Counted from the stretch's first letter, positions 53,285 to 63,532 are shown. The stretch is 64,000 nt of DNA from Bacteroidales bacterium WCE2008 (GCA_900167925.1 FUZM01000006.1:50063-114062), one strand, 5' to 3'. Made by a program: numbers and translations. Notes: generated from the letters alone by a model not told the origin.

Positions 53285-54136
53285 TTGAAAAAGATACTGC
53301 TCATAATTGCGATGCTTGCCGCGGGACTTGTGTCCTGTCGGCAGGTTTCGTCGTTTCTCCATGATGGGGACGTAGTCGCCAAGGTCGGGGACCATAAGCT
53401 TTATGCGTCCCAGCTGGCCCAGTATATCCCGGCCGGAATTTCCTCGGAGGACAGTACCCATCTTGCGCTCTCTTATATCAACAAATGGGCTTCGGACATG
53501 GTCTTCATGGACATGGCCGATGCTGAATTGTCCAAGAGCGAGAAAGACGTCACCGAGGAGCTCGAGGCTTACAGGCTCTCCCTCCTGAAGTACCGCTATG
53601 AGCAGAAATATGTAAATCAGAGACTGGATACGGCGATAGCCGCAAGTCAGATCGAGAATTATTATAACGACCATAAGGACAACTTCAGGCTTGACCGTCC
53701 TATCGTCAAGGCCCGTTTCGTATGTATCGCCCTGGATTCTCCGAATATCGATGCGGTACGCAAGAATCTCGCGGGCTCGGATGACGATCAGCTTATCGTG
53801 GCGGATTCCCTGACTTATGCCTCGTCTCTGAAATATACTGACTTCGGAGGAAAGTGGATAGATATAATCACCCTTTCCAGCGAATTTGGGACTGACTACC
53901 GTGAGGTGCTTTCTTCTGTCAAGAAAGGCTATGTCGAGATGGAAGATGGCAAAGGCGGTATCAATATCGCATATATCAGCGACATGATCAAGACCGGGGA
54001 GCAAGCTCCTGTCGAATACTGGTCGCCGAGAATAAAGGATATAATACTTAGTTCACGAAAACAGACTCTTCTGTCCGGTTTGGAACGGGACTTGCTAGAG
54101 AAGGCCCGTGGACAGAATAACTTAGTGATATATTAA
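53285..54136 (+). CDS. PpiC/SurA-like lipoprotein chaperone
   Basis: 283 residues starting with TTG at 53285; an upstream stop and the need for the Lys-Lys signal start rule out alternatives. Lipobox LVSC/R. A SurA-like N-terminal domain (VVAKVGDHKLYASQLAQYIP, long helices) is followed by a region too divergent to call a functional prolyl isomerase. Probably a periplasmic chaperone acting with SurA encoded next. Spacing 1 nt to the surA start. Confidence 0.75.
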   Translation: MKKILLIIAMLAAGLVSCRQVSSFLHDGDVVAKVGDHKLYASQLAQYIPAGISSEDSTHLALSYINKWASDMVFMDMADAELSKSEKDVTEELEAYRLSLLKYRYEQKYVNQRLDTAIAASQIENYYNDHKDNFRLDRPIVKARFVCIALDSPNIDAVRKNLAGSDDDQLIVADSLTYASSLKYTDFGGKWIDIITLSSEFGTDYREVLSSVKKGYVEMEDGKGGINIAYISDMIKTGEQAPVEYWSPRIKDIILSSRKQTLLSGLERDLLEKARGQNNLVIY

Positions 54137-54137
54137 G

Positions 54138-55523
54138 ATGAAGAATATATTGAGGATTACTGCGGTATTGGCAGCTGTGATGACAGTCCTGCCGGTTTCC
54201 GCCCAGACTTATCCCAAGGGATTGATAGACAAGACCGTCGCTATCGTCGGAAACGAAGTGATAACGATCGGCGAACTTGAAGAGCAACTCCGCATGATGC
54301 GTATCGAGAGAGGCGTCTATGCTTCCGACAATATCATGCGTTGCGAGATTCTCGAGAGCATGATGGAGCATAACGTGTTCCTCATGCAGGCCAGGATCGA
54401 CTCGCTTTCTGTCAACCAGGATAACGTTACCGCCCAGCTGAACAACCGTATCGACCAGATACGTACCAGCCTCGGCGGCGATGAAGAGGTCGAGAAATAC
54501 TTCGGGAAGCCTCTCTATAAACTCCGCCAGGAGTGGAAGAAGACCTTTGAAGACCAGAGCCTTATCCAGCAGAAGCAGGGAGAAATCGCTCAGGATATTC
54601 CGGACCTGACTCCTTATGACGTCAAAGAGTATATCGCCCAGACTGATTCTGCAGACCTTCCGCTTGTGCCGATACGTTACCAGCTCAGCCAGATATGCGT
54701 TTATCCTGACCGCGAGACCGCAAATCTCGCCGTGAAGGAGAAGCTTATCGGTCTCCGCGAAAGGATAATCAACGGCGAGAAATTCTCCACCCTCGCCAGA
54801 ATCTACTCGGAGGATCCGGGAAGCGCCAGGAAAGGCGGCGAACTCGGAATGGCGTCGAAGTCCATCTTCTGGCCGGCATTCTCCGACGCCGCCATGTCCC
54901 TCCGTCCGGGAGTGATATCCCAGATCGTCGAGACCCCTGACGGATTCCACCTGATTGAAGTGATCGAGAAGAAGGGAGACATGTTCAATGCCCGCCATAT
55001 CCTTCTCAAGCCTCAGTATACGGTCGAAGACCAGCAGAAGGCATTCAAGACCCTCGACAGTCTCCGCACCGAGATCAACAACGGAGCCGTGACCTTCCAG
55101 CTTGCCGCACGTTTCTACTCACAGGATCCTGCAACTAGGACAAACGGCGGTCAGATGGCTGATCCGGAGACCGGTTCTTCTTATTTCCAGATCGATGAAC
55201 TCAAGCCACAGGACTACCGTGCCATCAAGGACCTCAAAGAGGGAGAGATATCGGAACCGGTAGAATCTGTCGACAATGAGGGACGTGGCAATACCGTCTA
55301 TAAGATCATCAAGGTCGATAAGATCATACCTGCCCATACGGCTACTTTCGAAAACGACTATAATCAGCTTATCGACGGCGTAAGGAACGAAAAGGCTATG
55401 GCTGCCATCAGCAAGTTCCTTGACCAGAAGATCAGGACTACCAAGATTTATCTGGATCCTATGTTCAGCGGCTGCGAATTCACCCGTGCCGCCTGGAACG
55501 AAGTCGCCGAAAAGAACAGATAA
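54138..55523 (+). CDS. SurA-like periplasmic peptidyl-prolyl isomerase
   Basis: 461 residues with signal peptide (PVSAQ). SurA N-domain (DKTVAIVGNEVITIGELEEQLRMM), then two parvulin modules (about 170-275, YSEDPGSARKGGELG; and about 280-395, FYSQDPATRTNGGQMA). Chaperones outer-membrane proteins to the BAM complex. Its stop TAA overlaps the ATG of the OstA-like gene (TAATG). Confidence 0.92.
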   Translation: MKNILRITAVLAAVMTVLPVSAQTYPKGLIDKTVAIVGNEVITIGELEEQLRMMRIERGVYASDNIMRCEILESMMEHNVFLMQARIDSLSVNQDNVTAQLNNRIDQIRTSLGGDEEVEKYFGKPLYKLRQEWKKTFEDQSLIQQKQGEIAQDIPDLTPYDVKEYIAQTDSADLPLVPIRYQLSQICVYPDRETANLAVKEKLIGLRERIINGEKFSTLARIYSEDPGSARKGGELGMASKSIFWPAFSDAAMSLRPGVISQIVETPDGFHLIEVIEKKGDMFNARHILLKPQYTVEDQQKAFKTLDSLRTEINNGAVTFQLAARFYSQDPATRTNGGQMADPETGSSYFQIDELKPQDYRAIKDLKEGEISEPVESVDNEGRGNTVYKIIKVDKIIPAHTATFENDYNQLIDGVRNEKAMAAISKFLDQKIRTTKIYLDPMFSGCEFTRAAWNEVAEKNR

Positions 55524-58123
55524 TGTATCGTAAACTGGTTATCACCATCCTGCTGGCCCTAGCCGGCCTTTTGAGACTGCCTGCTCAGGAATCTTCCGAG
55601 CGGGTTGATTCTCTTGTACGCCTTCTCAGCGCCCAGAAGATGGAGATAATCGATGATCACGGCAACAGTCTCCGTAAGGTTACGGGACCGGCCCGTTTTC
55701 TGCACAACGATACCTTCCTTATCTGCGATACCGCCCTCTGGAGTGTCTCCAAGGCGGAGATCGAGGCTATAGGAAACGTCCGTATCCTACAGAATGAGAC
55801 AGTCCTGACCGGAGACAAGCTGACTTACTATATAGACCAGGATCTCGCCGAGTTCCGCGGTTCGGTCGTCCAGCTCGAGGACAAGGACCACAATATGCTG
55901 AGGACTCGCCATCTCGACTATAACACCAAGGACAGCGTTGCCGTCTTCCAGAACGGCGGAGCCTTGAAGGACAAGGACGGCCAGATCATCGAGAGCATCA
56001 CCGGAACCTACGACTCCAAGATAAAGACATTTACGTTTACTGACAACGTCAACATGTTCACCGACTCGATCTTCGTCAAGACGACCAGACTCGTCTACGA
56101 CACCAGAAGCGGAGTCGCCACCTTCGGCCACATGACCGATGCCTGGAGGGACGAGAACATGCTGTCGTCGAACGCCGGCTGGTACAACCGGCCACGCGAG
56201 GTCTTCCTCTTCTACAATAATGTCCATGGACTCGGCGAGACTCAGGAGGCATGGGCCGACTCTGTCTACTACCACCGCAATACAAACGAAATCGAGCTTC
56301 TGGGCAATGCCCAGGTTACAGATACGACCAGAAACGTCTCTGCTCTTGCCGGACGTATCCATTATCTCGATTCGACATCGACGCTGACTCTCACCCGTGA
56401 CCCGGCCATCGTCGGGATTACACAGGAGAAGGACCAGCCGGCGGATACTGTCTATTTCGGAGCTGATTCCCTCGTCTACAAGACTGTCAAGCGTTACGAA
56501 ATACCTGAAAGCACTGTCAGTGCCGCTGAGAAGCGTCTGGAAGACCTTGGTCAGGACGCCATAATGACTTATAGGCAAAAGGCGGCGGAAGCTGCGGCCA
56601 AGGCTGCCGAAGAGGCGAAGAAAGACGACCCTAACCGTCCTCCGGTGCTTGACAAAAAGAATCTTAATGACAAGGACAAAGGCAAGGATAAAGACCTCGT
56701 AAAGGATAAAGACATTGAAAAGGATAAGAAAATCGAATCTCCTTCAGACAATCTGAATATCCAGCCGACTGACAGCCTGAATATTCCGCCGACTGATAGT
56801 CTGGCCCTGACGGACAGTCTTGCGGTTGCAGACAGCACTGTTGTGGAGGTGCCGAAAGATACCACCAAGATAGGCTTCCTTACCGGTCTAAAGAACGTCA
56901 GGTTATTCAGGAACGATATCCAGATCGCGTGCGATTCCCTTTCCTACAATGACCTCGATTCCCTTATCCGTCTCTATAAAGAGCCTATAGTATGGAACGA
57001 GATTAAGCGTCAGTATGCAGCCGACAGTATCTATGCGGTGATCAGGAATAACCGTATGGAGAAGGCGAGTCTTATGTCCGAAGCCTTTATTGTAATAGAG
57101 GAAGCGCCGGAAATCTATGACCAGATCCGCAGTACCGAGATGCTTGCTTATTTCGACAGTACCGGAGCCCTGCGGAGATTTGACGCCCTTGGAGATGCCA
57201 ATGCCGTCTTTTATCTCAAGGAAGACAGCACCTTTGCCACTGTCAACAAGGCAGAATCGAAGATGCTTTATGCGACCTTCGTGAAAGGAGATATCGACAG
57301 GGTATATTATTTCGACCAGTCCAAGAACGATGCCTATCCTCTTGCTCAGTTGAGAAAGGATGACCGGCTGCTCAAAGGGTTCAGCTGGGTGCCGGAGAAA
57401 CGTCCGGTCGATCCGACCGCTGTCACTAAACTCACCCTGAGGTCCGGAGAGAGGGAGAAATATGCCGGAAGGCCTCGTGCAAAATATCGCCAGACCGATA
57501 TCTATTACCCTGGATATATGGAAGGCGTGTATAAGCAGATAGCCGAGAACGAGGCTGCCAAGAAACGTCGCGAACAGGAAAAAGCTACTGCCGACAGTCT
57601 GGCTGCCGCTGCGGCCAAGGATAGCCTGAAGACGGCCACCGACAACCTTGCGCTTACCGACAGTATCGCGGTATCTGACAGTATCAAGACGAATGTCGCA
57701 GACAGTCTGTCTACAGTCGTGGATAGTCTTGCCTCCGTCAAGGATACTGTTGCCGCTCCTGTCCTGAGTCCTAAGGAGGCTGCACGCAAGGCCAAGGAGG
57801 AAGCCCGGGCTGCGAAGATAGCCGCAAGGGAGGCGAAGTGGGCGCGTCTGGACAGCCTCGATGCCGCCAAGGCCAAGATCAAGGCTGAAAAGAAAGCCGC
57901 AAAACTCAGGAAAAAGAAACTTAAAGAACTGAAGGCCCTGCTCCGTCAGGAGGAAAAGGATCGTCAGCGTCTGGAGAAATACAAAGCAGCCTTCGAGGCC
58001 AAAAAGGCCAGGGAGGACGCTAAGAAGAAGAAAAAGGAGGAGCAGGAACAGCTACCCGGCGATGCCGAACTTCCTGCGGAGAGCGTCGAGCATGTCGACG
58101 GTCATGGAGTCGAGGTCGAATGA
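55523..58123 (+). CDS. OstA-like (LptA/LptD N-domain) LPS transport protein with long low-complexity extensions
   Basis: 866 residues. After a signal peptide, residues about 40-330 are repeated OstA beta-jellyroll strands (EAIGNVRILQNETVLTGDKLTYY; AEFRGSVVQLEDKDHNM). Residues about 370-440 are Lys/Asp-rich, then repeated TDSL units; a second OstA-like part follows (about 450-640), then DSL repeats (about 690-755) and a Lys/Ala/Glu coiled coil to the end. Family members of this operon position bridge LPS transport. The last 72 nt overlap the convergent dehydrogenase gene. Longer than usual relatives. Confidence 0.82.
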   Translation: MYRKLVITILLALAGLLRLPAQESSERVDSLVRLLSAQKMEIIDDHGNSLRKVTGPARFLHNDTFLICDTALWSVSKAEIEAIGNVRILQNETVLTGDKLTYYIDQDLAEFRGSVVQLEDKDHNMLRTRHLDYNTKDSVAVFQNGGALKDKDGQIIESITGTYDSKIKTFTFTDNVNMFTDSIFVKTTRLVYDTRSGVATFGHMTDAWRDENMLSSNAGWYNRPREVFLFYNNVHGLGETQEAWADSVYYHRNTNEIELLGNAQVTDTTRNVSALAGRIHYLDSTSTLTLTRDPAIVGITQEKDQPADTVYFGADSLVYKTVKRYEIPESTVSAAEKRLEDLGQDAIMTYRQKAAEAAAKAAEEAKKDDPNRPPVLDKKNLNDKDKGKDKDLVKDKDIEKDKKIESPSDNLNIQPTDSLNIPPTDSLALTDSLAVADSTVVEVPKDTTKIGFLTGLKNVRLFRNDIQIACDSLSYNDLDSLIRLYKEPIVWNEIKRQYAADSIYAVIRNNRMEKASLMSEAFIVIEEAPEIYDQIRSTEMLAYFDSTGALRRFDALGDANAVFYLKEDSTFATVNKAESKMLYATFVKGDIDRVYYFDQSKNDAYPLAQLRKDDRLLKGFSWVPEKRPVDPTAVTKLTLRSGEREKYAGRPRAKYRQTDIYYPGYMEGVYKQIAENEAAKKRREQEKATADSLAAAAAKDSLKTATDNLALTDSIAVSDSIKTNVADSLSTVVDSLASVKDTVAAPVLSPKEAARKAKEEARAAKIAAREAKWARLDSLDAAKAKIKAEKKAAKLRKKKLKELKALLRQEEKDRQRLEKYKAAFEAKKAREDAKKKKKEEQEQLPGDAELPAESVEHVDGHGVEVE

Positions 58124-59014
58124 CGGCTTCCATCCCCATTCTTCGCGGGCGCAGCTGTCGTCCATCCTGTCCGGCCATGAGTCAGCGATAGCCTGACGTA
58201 CCGGATCGACTTCATACTTCATCTTGAAATCAGGGATATGTTCCCTGATTTTATTGTATAGTATCTCAGGGTCGAAGCTCATGGAGGCGATGTTGAACGA
58301 ATTCCTGTGGATGAGCTTGTCCGGATCGGCGTTCATTATGTCGACTGCTGCCTTGAGGGCGTCCGGCATATACATCATATCCATGAAAGTCCCTGATGCT
58401 ATAGGGCATTTGAAGACTTCGCCCTTGACGGCGGCGTAATATATCTCGACTGCATAGTCGGTTGTTCCGCCTCCTGGGAGTGTCACGTTGGAGATAAGTC
58501 CCGGGAATCTGACGGATCTCGTATCGACGCCGTATTTATGGAAATAATAATCGCTGAGAAGTTCGGTAGCGACCTTTGTGACTCCGTACATTGAGCGCGG
58601 ACGCTGGATAGTGTCCTGCGGGGTGTTGGTGTGAGGAGTTTCCGGCCCGAATGATCCTATCGAGCTCGGAGTGAAGACTGCGCAACCTTTCTCCCTTGCG
58701 ACTTCCAGAATGTTGATGAGACCGTTCATCTGGATGTCCCATGCTAGCAGAGGCTTCTTCTCGGCAACCGCAGACAGGAGGGCTGCCAGATTGTATATAG
58801 TGTCGATTTTATACTCAGATACTATTTCGGCCAGCCTTGCAGCATCTCTTACGTCAGCGATTTCTGACGGGCCACTCTCCAGAAGAATCCCTTTCGGCTC
58901 AGCACCAGCTATATAGCCGGCTACTATATTGCCTTCCGGGTACATCCTTCTCAACTTCATCGTAAGCTCCGATCCTATCTGTCCGGTCGAGCCGATTATC
59001 AGTACGTTCTTCAT
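58052..59014 (-). CDS. L-threonine 3-dehydrogenase, SDR (epimerase-like) type
   Basis: 320 residues from the ATG at 59014. NAD-binding IGSTGQIGSELT at the N-terminus and catalytic Tyr143-Lys147 in MYGVTKVATELL. The C-terminal half resembles short-chain threonine dehydrogenases (RFPGLISNVTLPGGGTTDYAVEIY). Oxidises threonine to 2-amino-3-ketobutyrate. Divergent from kbl, whose product cleaves that compound, which supports the assignment over a sugar epimerase. Confidence 0.92.
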   Translation of the reverse strand: MKNVLIIGSTGQIGSELTMKLRRMYPEGNIVAGYIAGAEPKGILLESGPSEIADVRDAARLAEIVSEYKIDTIYNLAALLSAVAEKKPLLAWDIQMNGLINILEVAREKGCAVFTPSSIGSFGPETPHTNTPQDTIQRPRSMYGVTKVATELLSDYYFHKYGVDTRSVRFPGLISNVTLPGGGTTDYAVEIYYAAVKGEVFKCPIASGTFMDMMYMPDALKAAVDIMNADPDKLIHRNSFNIASMSFDPEILYNKIREHIPDFKMKYEVDPVRQAIADSWPDRMDDSCAREEWGWKPSFDLDSMTVDMLDALRRKFGIAG

Positions 59015-59106
59015 CCGTGTGAGATTTCTCAATTAATTAGTGTCAAATATTTGGTGATGCAAATTTAGTCTTTTTTCGGACAAAGTGTTATTTCGTAATA
59101 AAAATA

Positions 59107-59136
59107 TTGATTTTCGAATTGAATAATATAAATTTG
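59107..59136 (+). promoter_or_regulatory. kbl promoter
   Basis: TTG at 59107-59109, 19-nt spacer, TAAATTTG at 59129-59136, 22 nt ahead of the kbl ATG: full consensus. On the other strand a weaker TAAATTTG (59067-59060) may serve the dehydrogenase gene. Confidence 0.7.
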
Positions 59137-59158
59137 TAAGAGCTAAACACTACAACCA

Positions 59159-60346
59159 ATGTACGGAAAATTTCAGAAACATCTTCAGGATGAATTAGCT
59201 TCAATCAAAGAAGCTGGACTTTATAAAAACGAACGCAACATCGCATCCCCACAGTCCGCAGAGATAACCCTCGAGGACGGCTCGGTTGCCCTTAACTTTT
59301 GTGCCAACAACTATCTTGGTCTCGCCGACAATCCGAGACTGATTGCCGCCGCCAAGAAGGCCATGGACAGCCGCGGATACGGTATGTCTTCAGTCCGCTT
59401 CATCTGCGGAACTCAGGATCTGCACAAGCAGCTCGAGAAAGCCGTATCAGACTTTTTCCATACTGACGATACAATCCTTTACGCGTCTTGCTTCGATGCC
59501 AACGGAGGAGTCTTCGAGCCTCTGCTGACAGCCGATGATGCGATAATCTCAGACTCTCTGAACCATGCGTCCATAATCGACGGCGTCCGCCTCTGCAAGG
59601 CAGTCCGCTACCGTTATGCCAACGCCGACATGGCCGATCTCGAGCGCTGTCTCAAAGAGGCCCAGGCCCAGAGATTCAGGATCATATGTACGGACGGCGT
59701 CTTCTCGATGGACGGCAATGTCGCTCCGATGGACAAGATCTGCGACCTCGCAGAGAAGTATGACGCCCTTGTCATGGTCGATGAGAGCCATTCGGCCGGA
59801 GTAGTAGGCAAGACCGGCCGCGGAGTGGCCGAGCAGTTTGACTGCTACGGACGCATCGATATCTTCACGGGCACACTCGGCAAGGCCTTCGGCGGCGCCG
59901 TCGGCGGATTCACTACCGGCCGCAAGGAGATCATAGACATGCTCCGCCAGCGCTCCCGTCCATATCTTTTCTCCAACTCCATCCCTCCTATGATCGCGGC
60001 TGCTGCTATCGAGACATTCAAGATTCTCTCAGAGAGCAACGAGCTTCACGACCGCCAGCAGGAGAATGTCGCCTACTTCCGCGACAAGATGATCGCCGCC
60101 GGCTTCGATATCAAGCCTACCCAGTCCGCAATCTGCGCAGTGATGCTCTATGACGCTCCGCTCAGCCAGAAATTCGCTGCAAAGATGGCCGAAGAAGGCA
60201 TCTTCGTGACAGGCTTCTATTATCCGGTAGTCCCTAAGGGCCAGGCCAGGATAAGGGTGCAGCTTTCAGCAGCCCATAAAAAAGAACACCTTGACAAAGC
60301 GATTGCCGCATTTGTCAAGGTGGGTAAGGAACTTGGAGTAATCTAG
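59159..60346 (+). CDS. kbl: Glycine C-acetyltransferase (2-amino-3-ketobutyrate CoA ligase)
   Basis: 395 residues, PLP-dependent alpha-oxoamine synthase family. PLP Lys242 in GTLGKAFGGAVGG; DESHSAGVVGKTGRG upstream; NFCANNYLGLADNP at the N-terminus. Converts 2-amino-3-ketobutyrate and CoA to glycine and acetyl-CoA, completing threonine catabolism with the divergent dehydrogenase. An 11-bp inverted repeat (accttgacaaa/tttgtcaaggt, 60288-60321) lies in its last codons. Confidence 0.95.
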   Translation: MYGKFQKHLQDELASIKEAGLYKNERNIASPQSAEITLEDGSVALNFCANNYLGLADNPRLIAAAKKAMDSRGYGMSSVRFICGTQDLHKQLEKAVSDFFHTDDTILYASCFDANGGVFEPLLTADDAIISDSLNHASIIDGVRLCKAVRYRYANADMADLERCLKEAQAQRFRIICTDGVFSMDGNVAPMDKICDLAEKYDALVMVDESHSAGVVGKTGRGVAEQFDCYGRIDIFTGTLGKAFGGAVGGFTTGRKEIIDMLRQRSRPYLFSNSIPPMIAAAAIETFKILSESNELHDRQQENVAYFRDKMIAAGFDIKPTQSAICAVMLYDAPLSQKFAAKMAEEGIFVTGFYYPVVPKGQARIRVQLSAAHKKEHLDKAIAAFVKVGKELGVI

Positions 60347-60347
60347 G

Positions 60348-61568
60348 CTATCCTACAAACAGGCTGACTATATTCAGTATTACTTCGGAAGCCTTTTCCA
60401 TAGACTCGTAAGGGACGTATTCCATCTTTCCGTGGAAGTTCAGTCCTCCGGCGAAGATATTCGGGCAAGGCAGGCCTTTGAAACTGAGGTTGGCACCGTC
60501 GGTGCCGCCTCGGATTGGCTGTATCTTGGCCTTTACTCCCGCCATCTCCATGGCCTTTACGGCCTTGGTGATGATATGGTAGTGCGGCTCTACCTGCTCG
60601 CGCATGTTGTAGTACTGGTCTTTCAGCACCAGGGTAGCGGTGCCTTCTCCGTATTTGCCGTTGATGAAGTCCACGCATGAAGTGATGGTCTTCTTCTTTT
60701 CCTCGAATTTCGCGCGGTCATGGTCGCGGATGATGTAGGCGATGTCCGCTTGTTCAACGGCACCGTTGAATGCGATGATGTGGAAGAAGCCCTCGTAGCC
60801 TTCGGTGTATTCAGGTCTCTGCTCCACAGGAAGCAGGGAATTCAGCTCGGAAGCAATCAGGATGGCATTCTTCATCTTGCCCTTGGCCATGCCAGGATGC
60901 ACGTTGCGGCCCTGGATATGGATCTTGGCTGAAGCAGCGTTGAAGTTCTCGTATTCGAGTTCTCCTATTTCGCCTCCGTCCATCGTATAGGCGTACTCTG
61001 CGCCGAATTTCTTGACGTCGAACTTCACGACTCCGCGGCCGATCTCCTCGTCAGGGGTGAAGGCAATCTTGATCTCGCCGTGGCGGAATTCCGGATGAGC
61101 CATGATATACTGGACTGCGTCCATGATCTCGGCGACTCCGGCTTTGTCGTCGGCTCCGAGAAGGGTCGTGCCGTCGGTGGTGATTATCGTCTGTCCCTTG
61201 AAATGGAGAAGCTCCGGGAATTCGGACGGTTTGAGGAAGAGGCCCGGAACTCCTTTCAGAGCGATGTCACCGCCATCGTATTGCCTGATGATCTGAGGCT
61301 TGACGTCCTTTCCTGAAGCGTCAGGGGCGGTGTCTACATGGGCGATGAATCCGATGGCCGGAACCGGCGCGTCGATGTTGGACGGGATGGATCCCATGAC
61401 ATAGCCATACTCGTCCAGAGTTGCCTGTACACCCATCTCATTGAGCTCGTCGCGAAGCAGTCGCAACAGGTCGAGTTCCTTGGCCTCGGAAGGCTGTGAC
61501 TCGGATTCCTCGTTGGACTGGGTGTCTATGGCGACATATCTGAGAAATCTGTCTAATAACTTTTCCAT
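60348..61568 (-). CDS. pepT: Peptidase T (tripeptide aminopeptidase)
   Basis: 406 residues, M20 family. Metal site residues in [28 protein letters not shown] and a C-terminal [23 protein letters not shown]. Releases the N-terminal residue of tripeptides in the cytoplasm. The OPT transporter gene lies 3 nt upstream in the same operon, so imported peptides could be hydrolysed by this enzyme. One base separates its stop from kbl's stop. Confidence 0.96.
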   Translation of the reverse strand: MEKLLDRFLRYVAIDTQSNEESESQPSEAKELDLLRLLRDELNEMGVQATLDEYGYVMGSIPSNIDAPVPAIGFIAHVDTAPDASGKDVKPQIIRQYDGGDIALKGVPGLFLKPSEFPELLHFKGQTIITTDGTTLLGADDKAGVAEIMDAVQYIMAHPEFRHGEIKIAFTPDEEIGRGVVKFDVKKFGAEYAYTMDGGEIGELEYENFNAASAKIHIQGRNVHPGMAKGKMKNAILIASELNSLLPVEQRPEYTEGYEGFFHIIAFNGAVEQADIAYIIRDHDRAKFEEKKKTITSCVDFINGKYGEGTATLVLKDQYYNMREQVEPHYHIITKAVKAMEMAGVKAKIQPIRGGTDGANLSFKGLPCPNIFAGGLNFHGKMEYVPYESMEKASEVILNIVSLFVG

Positions 61569-61571
61569 ATA

Positions 61572-63509
61572 TTAATTCTTTTCTGTTTTCATAGATGCGC
61601 GGATCATGTAGATGACCAGCAGGGCGAGAGGGATGATGGCCACAGCCTCGCCGTACTTGGCGTTCCAGCCATACAGGAAGAGATCGACGTTGGCGAATTT
61701 CAGGATCGCGCTGACAACTCCCATGAGGGCGCCGCCGGCGATGAATCCGGATGCGATGAGGGTTCCCTTCTCGAGTCGGGCGTTGTTGACTTCCTTGTCG
61801 CTGCTGCGGGTGCTGACGTACCATGAGATCGCTCCACCGAGCAGAAGCGGGAGGTTGAGGTCGATAGGTATGAACATACCGAGGGCGAACGGCAGTGCCG
61901 GAACTTTGCAGAGAGTCAGCACGATTGCGATTACAGCGCCGATACCATAGAGGAGCCATGGAGCTCCGCCACCGTTCATCAGAGGCTGGATGACAGCTGC
62001 CATTGCGTTGGCCTGAGGGGCAACGAGGGCGTTCTCTCCGGTGAATCCATAAGTCTTGTTGAGGATGAGCATGACGCCGCAGACAGTGACGGCCGATACG
62101 AGTACGCCGAGGAATTTCCATCCTTCCTGCTTCCTCGGAGTCGAGCCGATCCAGTAACCGATCTTCAGGTCGGTGATGAATGAGCCTGCAACCGAGAGCG
62201 CCGTGCAGACGACTCCGCCAATGATCAGGGATGCGGCCATGCCGGCGTCGCCTTTGAGTCCGACGGCTACGAGCACCAGCGAAGCTATGATCAGGGTCAT
62301 TAGGGTCATGCCGCTGACAGGGTTGCTGCCGACGATTGCGATAGCATTTGCGGCGACGGTCGTGAAGAGGAATGAGATGATTGCGACGATCACGAGACCG
62401 ACGAGGGCCTGCCATACGTTGCTGACTACTCCTCCGAAGGCGAAGAAGGCGAAGATCGCGATCAGGGCGATTACGATGCCGAAAACAATGTTCTTCATCG
62501 GGATGTCCTCTTCGGTGCGGACTGTTGCCGTTTCGACGGCCTTGCCTTTACGGGAGAACTCTCCCGCTGCGAGGCCGACGGCGGATTTGATGACCCCGAA
62601 GGAGCGTATGATTCCGATGATTCCGGCGGTGGCGATGCCTCCGATGCCGATGTGGCGGGCGTATGTCCTGAAGATCTCTTCAGCTGACATTGCGGCTGCG
62701 TCTGGGCCGAGAATCAGGGCTGTCACCGGGTTGATGAGCAGCCATACCAGCAGCGAACCGCAGCAGATTATGAAGGCATATTTCAGTCCAATTATATATC
62801 CGAGGCCGAGTACTGCGGCGCCGGTGTTGATTTTGAGAACTATCTTGGCTTTGTCGGCTATTGTCTGGCCGATTCCGACGACAGTGGTCGTCAGTGTTTC
62901 TCCCCATGCTCCGAAGGTGGCGATTATGAAGTCGTAGAGTCCTCCGATGAGACCGCTCATGACGAGAGTCCTGGCGCTCTTGCCTCCGCTTTCTCCGCTG
63001 ACGAGGACCTGGGTCGTCGCGGTTGCTTCAGGGAACGGGTATTTTCCGTGCATTTCCTTTACGAAGTATTTGCGGAACGGGATAAGGAAGAGAATTCCGA
63101 GGATGCCTCCGAGAAGGGAGGACGCGAACATCTGGAGGAAGTTGACTTCTACTCCGAGGATGTAGATGGCAGGGAGGGTGAAGATCGCTCCTGCTACTAC
63201 TGCTCCGGAGCAGCCTCCGATAGACTGGATTATGACGTTCTGGCCGAGTCCGTCTTTTTTCTTGAGGGCGCCTGTGAGTCCTACCGCGATTATGGCGATA
63301 GGGATGGCGGCTTCGAATACCTGGCCGACTTTAAGGCCGAGATAAGCGGCTGCCGCCGAGAACAGCACTACCATCAGGAGTCCGACTACCACGGAATACA
63401 CTGTGACTTCTGCATATTTCTTTGCGGGGTCCAGCAGTGGTTTGTATTCTTCTCCCGGCTTAAGCTCTCTCTGGGCGTTTTCCGGCAATGAGAAATTGTT
63501 CTTTTCCAT
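61572..63509 (-). CDS. OPT-family oligopeptide transporter
   Basis: 645 residues, about 15 membrane helices. Family marks: YLGLKVGQVFEAAIPIAIIAVGL near the N-terminus, KEMHGKYPFPEATATTQVLVSG, and GMFIPIDLNLPLLLGGAISW near the C-terminus. Proton-coupled uptake of short peptides, in some cases metal chelates. Translated from an ATG at 63509 with a -7 box TACATTTG (63540-63533) on the minus strand. Operon with pepT. Confidence 0.93.
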   Translation of the reverse strand: MEKNNFSLPENAQRELKPGEEYKPLLDPAKKYAEVTVYSVVVGLLMVVLFSAAAAYLGLKVGQVFEAAIPIAIIAVGLTGALKKKDGLGQNVIIQSIGGCSGAVVAGAIFTLPAIYILGVEVNFLQMFASSLLGGILGILFLIPFRKYFVKEMHGKYPFPEATATTQVLVSGESGGKSARTLVMSGLIGGLYDFIIATFGAWGETLTTTVVGIGQTIADKAKIVLKINTGAAVLGLGYIIGLKYAFIICCGSLLVWLLINPVTALILGPDAAAMSAEEIFRTYARHIGIGGIATAGIIGIIRSFGVIKSAVGLAAGEFSRKGKAVETATVRTEEDIPMKNIVFGIVIALIAIFAFFAFGGVVSNVWQALVGLVIVAIISFLFTTVAANAIAIVGSNPVSGMTLMTLIIASLVLVAVGLKGDAGMAASLIIGGVVCTALSVAGSFITDLKIGYWIGSTPRKQEGWKFLGVLVSAVTVCGVMLILNKTYGFTGENALVAPQANAMAAVIQPLMNGGGAPWLLYGIGAVIAIVLTLCKVPALPFALGMFIPIDLNLPLLLGGAISWYVSTRSSDKEVNNARLEKGTLIASGFIAGGALMGVVSAILKFANVDLFLYGWNAKYGEAVAIIPLALLVIYMIRASMKTEKN

Positions 63510-63532
63510 ATATTATATATTTTTTCGGAAAG

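Noticed and set aside
54048..54998. 316-codon open frame opposite the surA-like gene
   Set aside because: Antisense to a full-length conserved gene with better evidence; composition typical of a mirror frame.
61438..62415. 325-codon minus-strand frame overlapping pepT and the OPT gene
   Set aside because: Same-strand alternative frame of two recognised genes, with Arg/Ser-rich nonsense composition.
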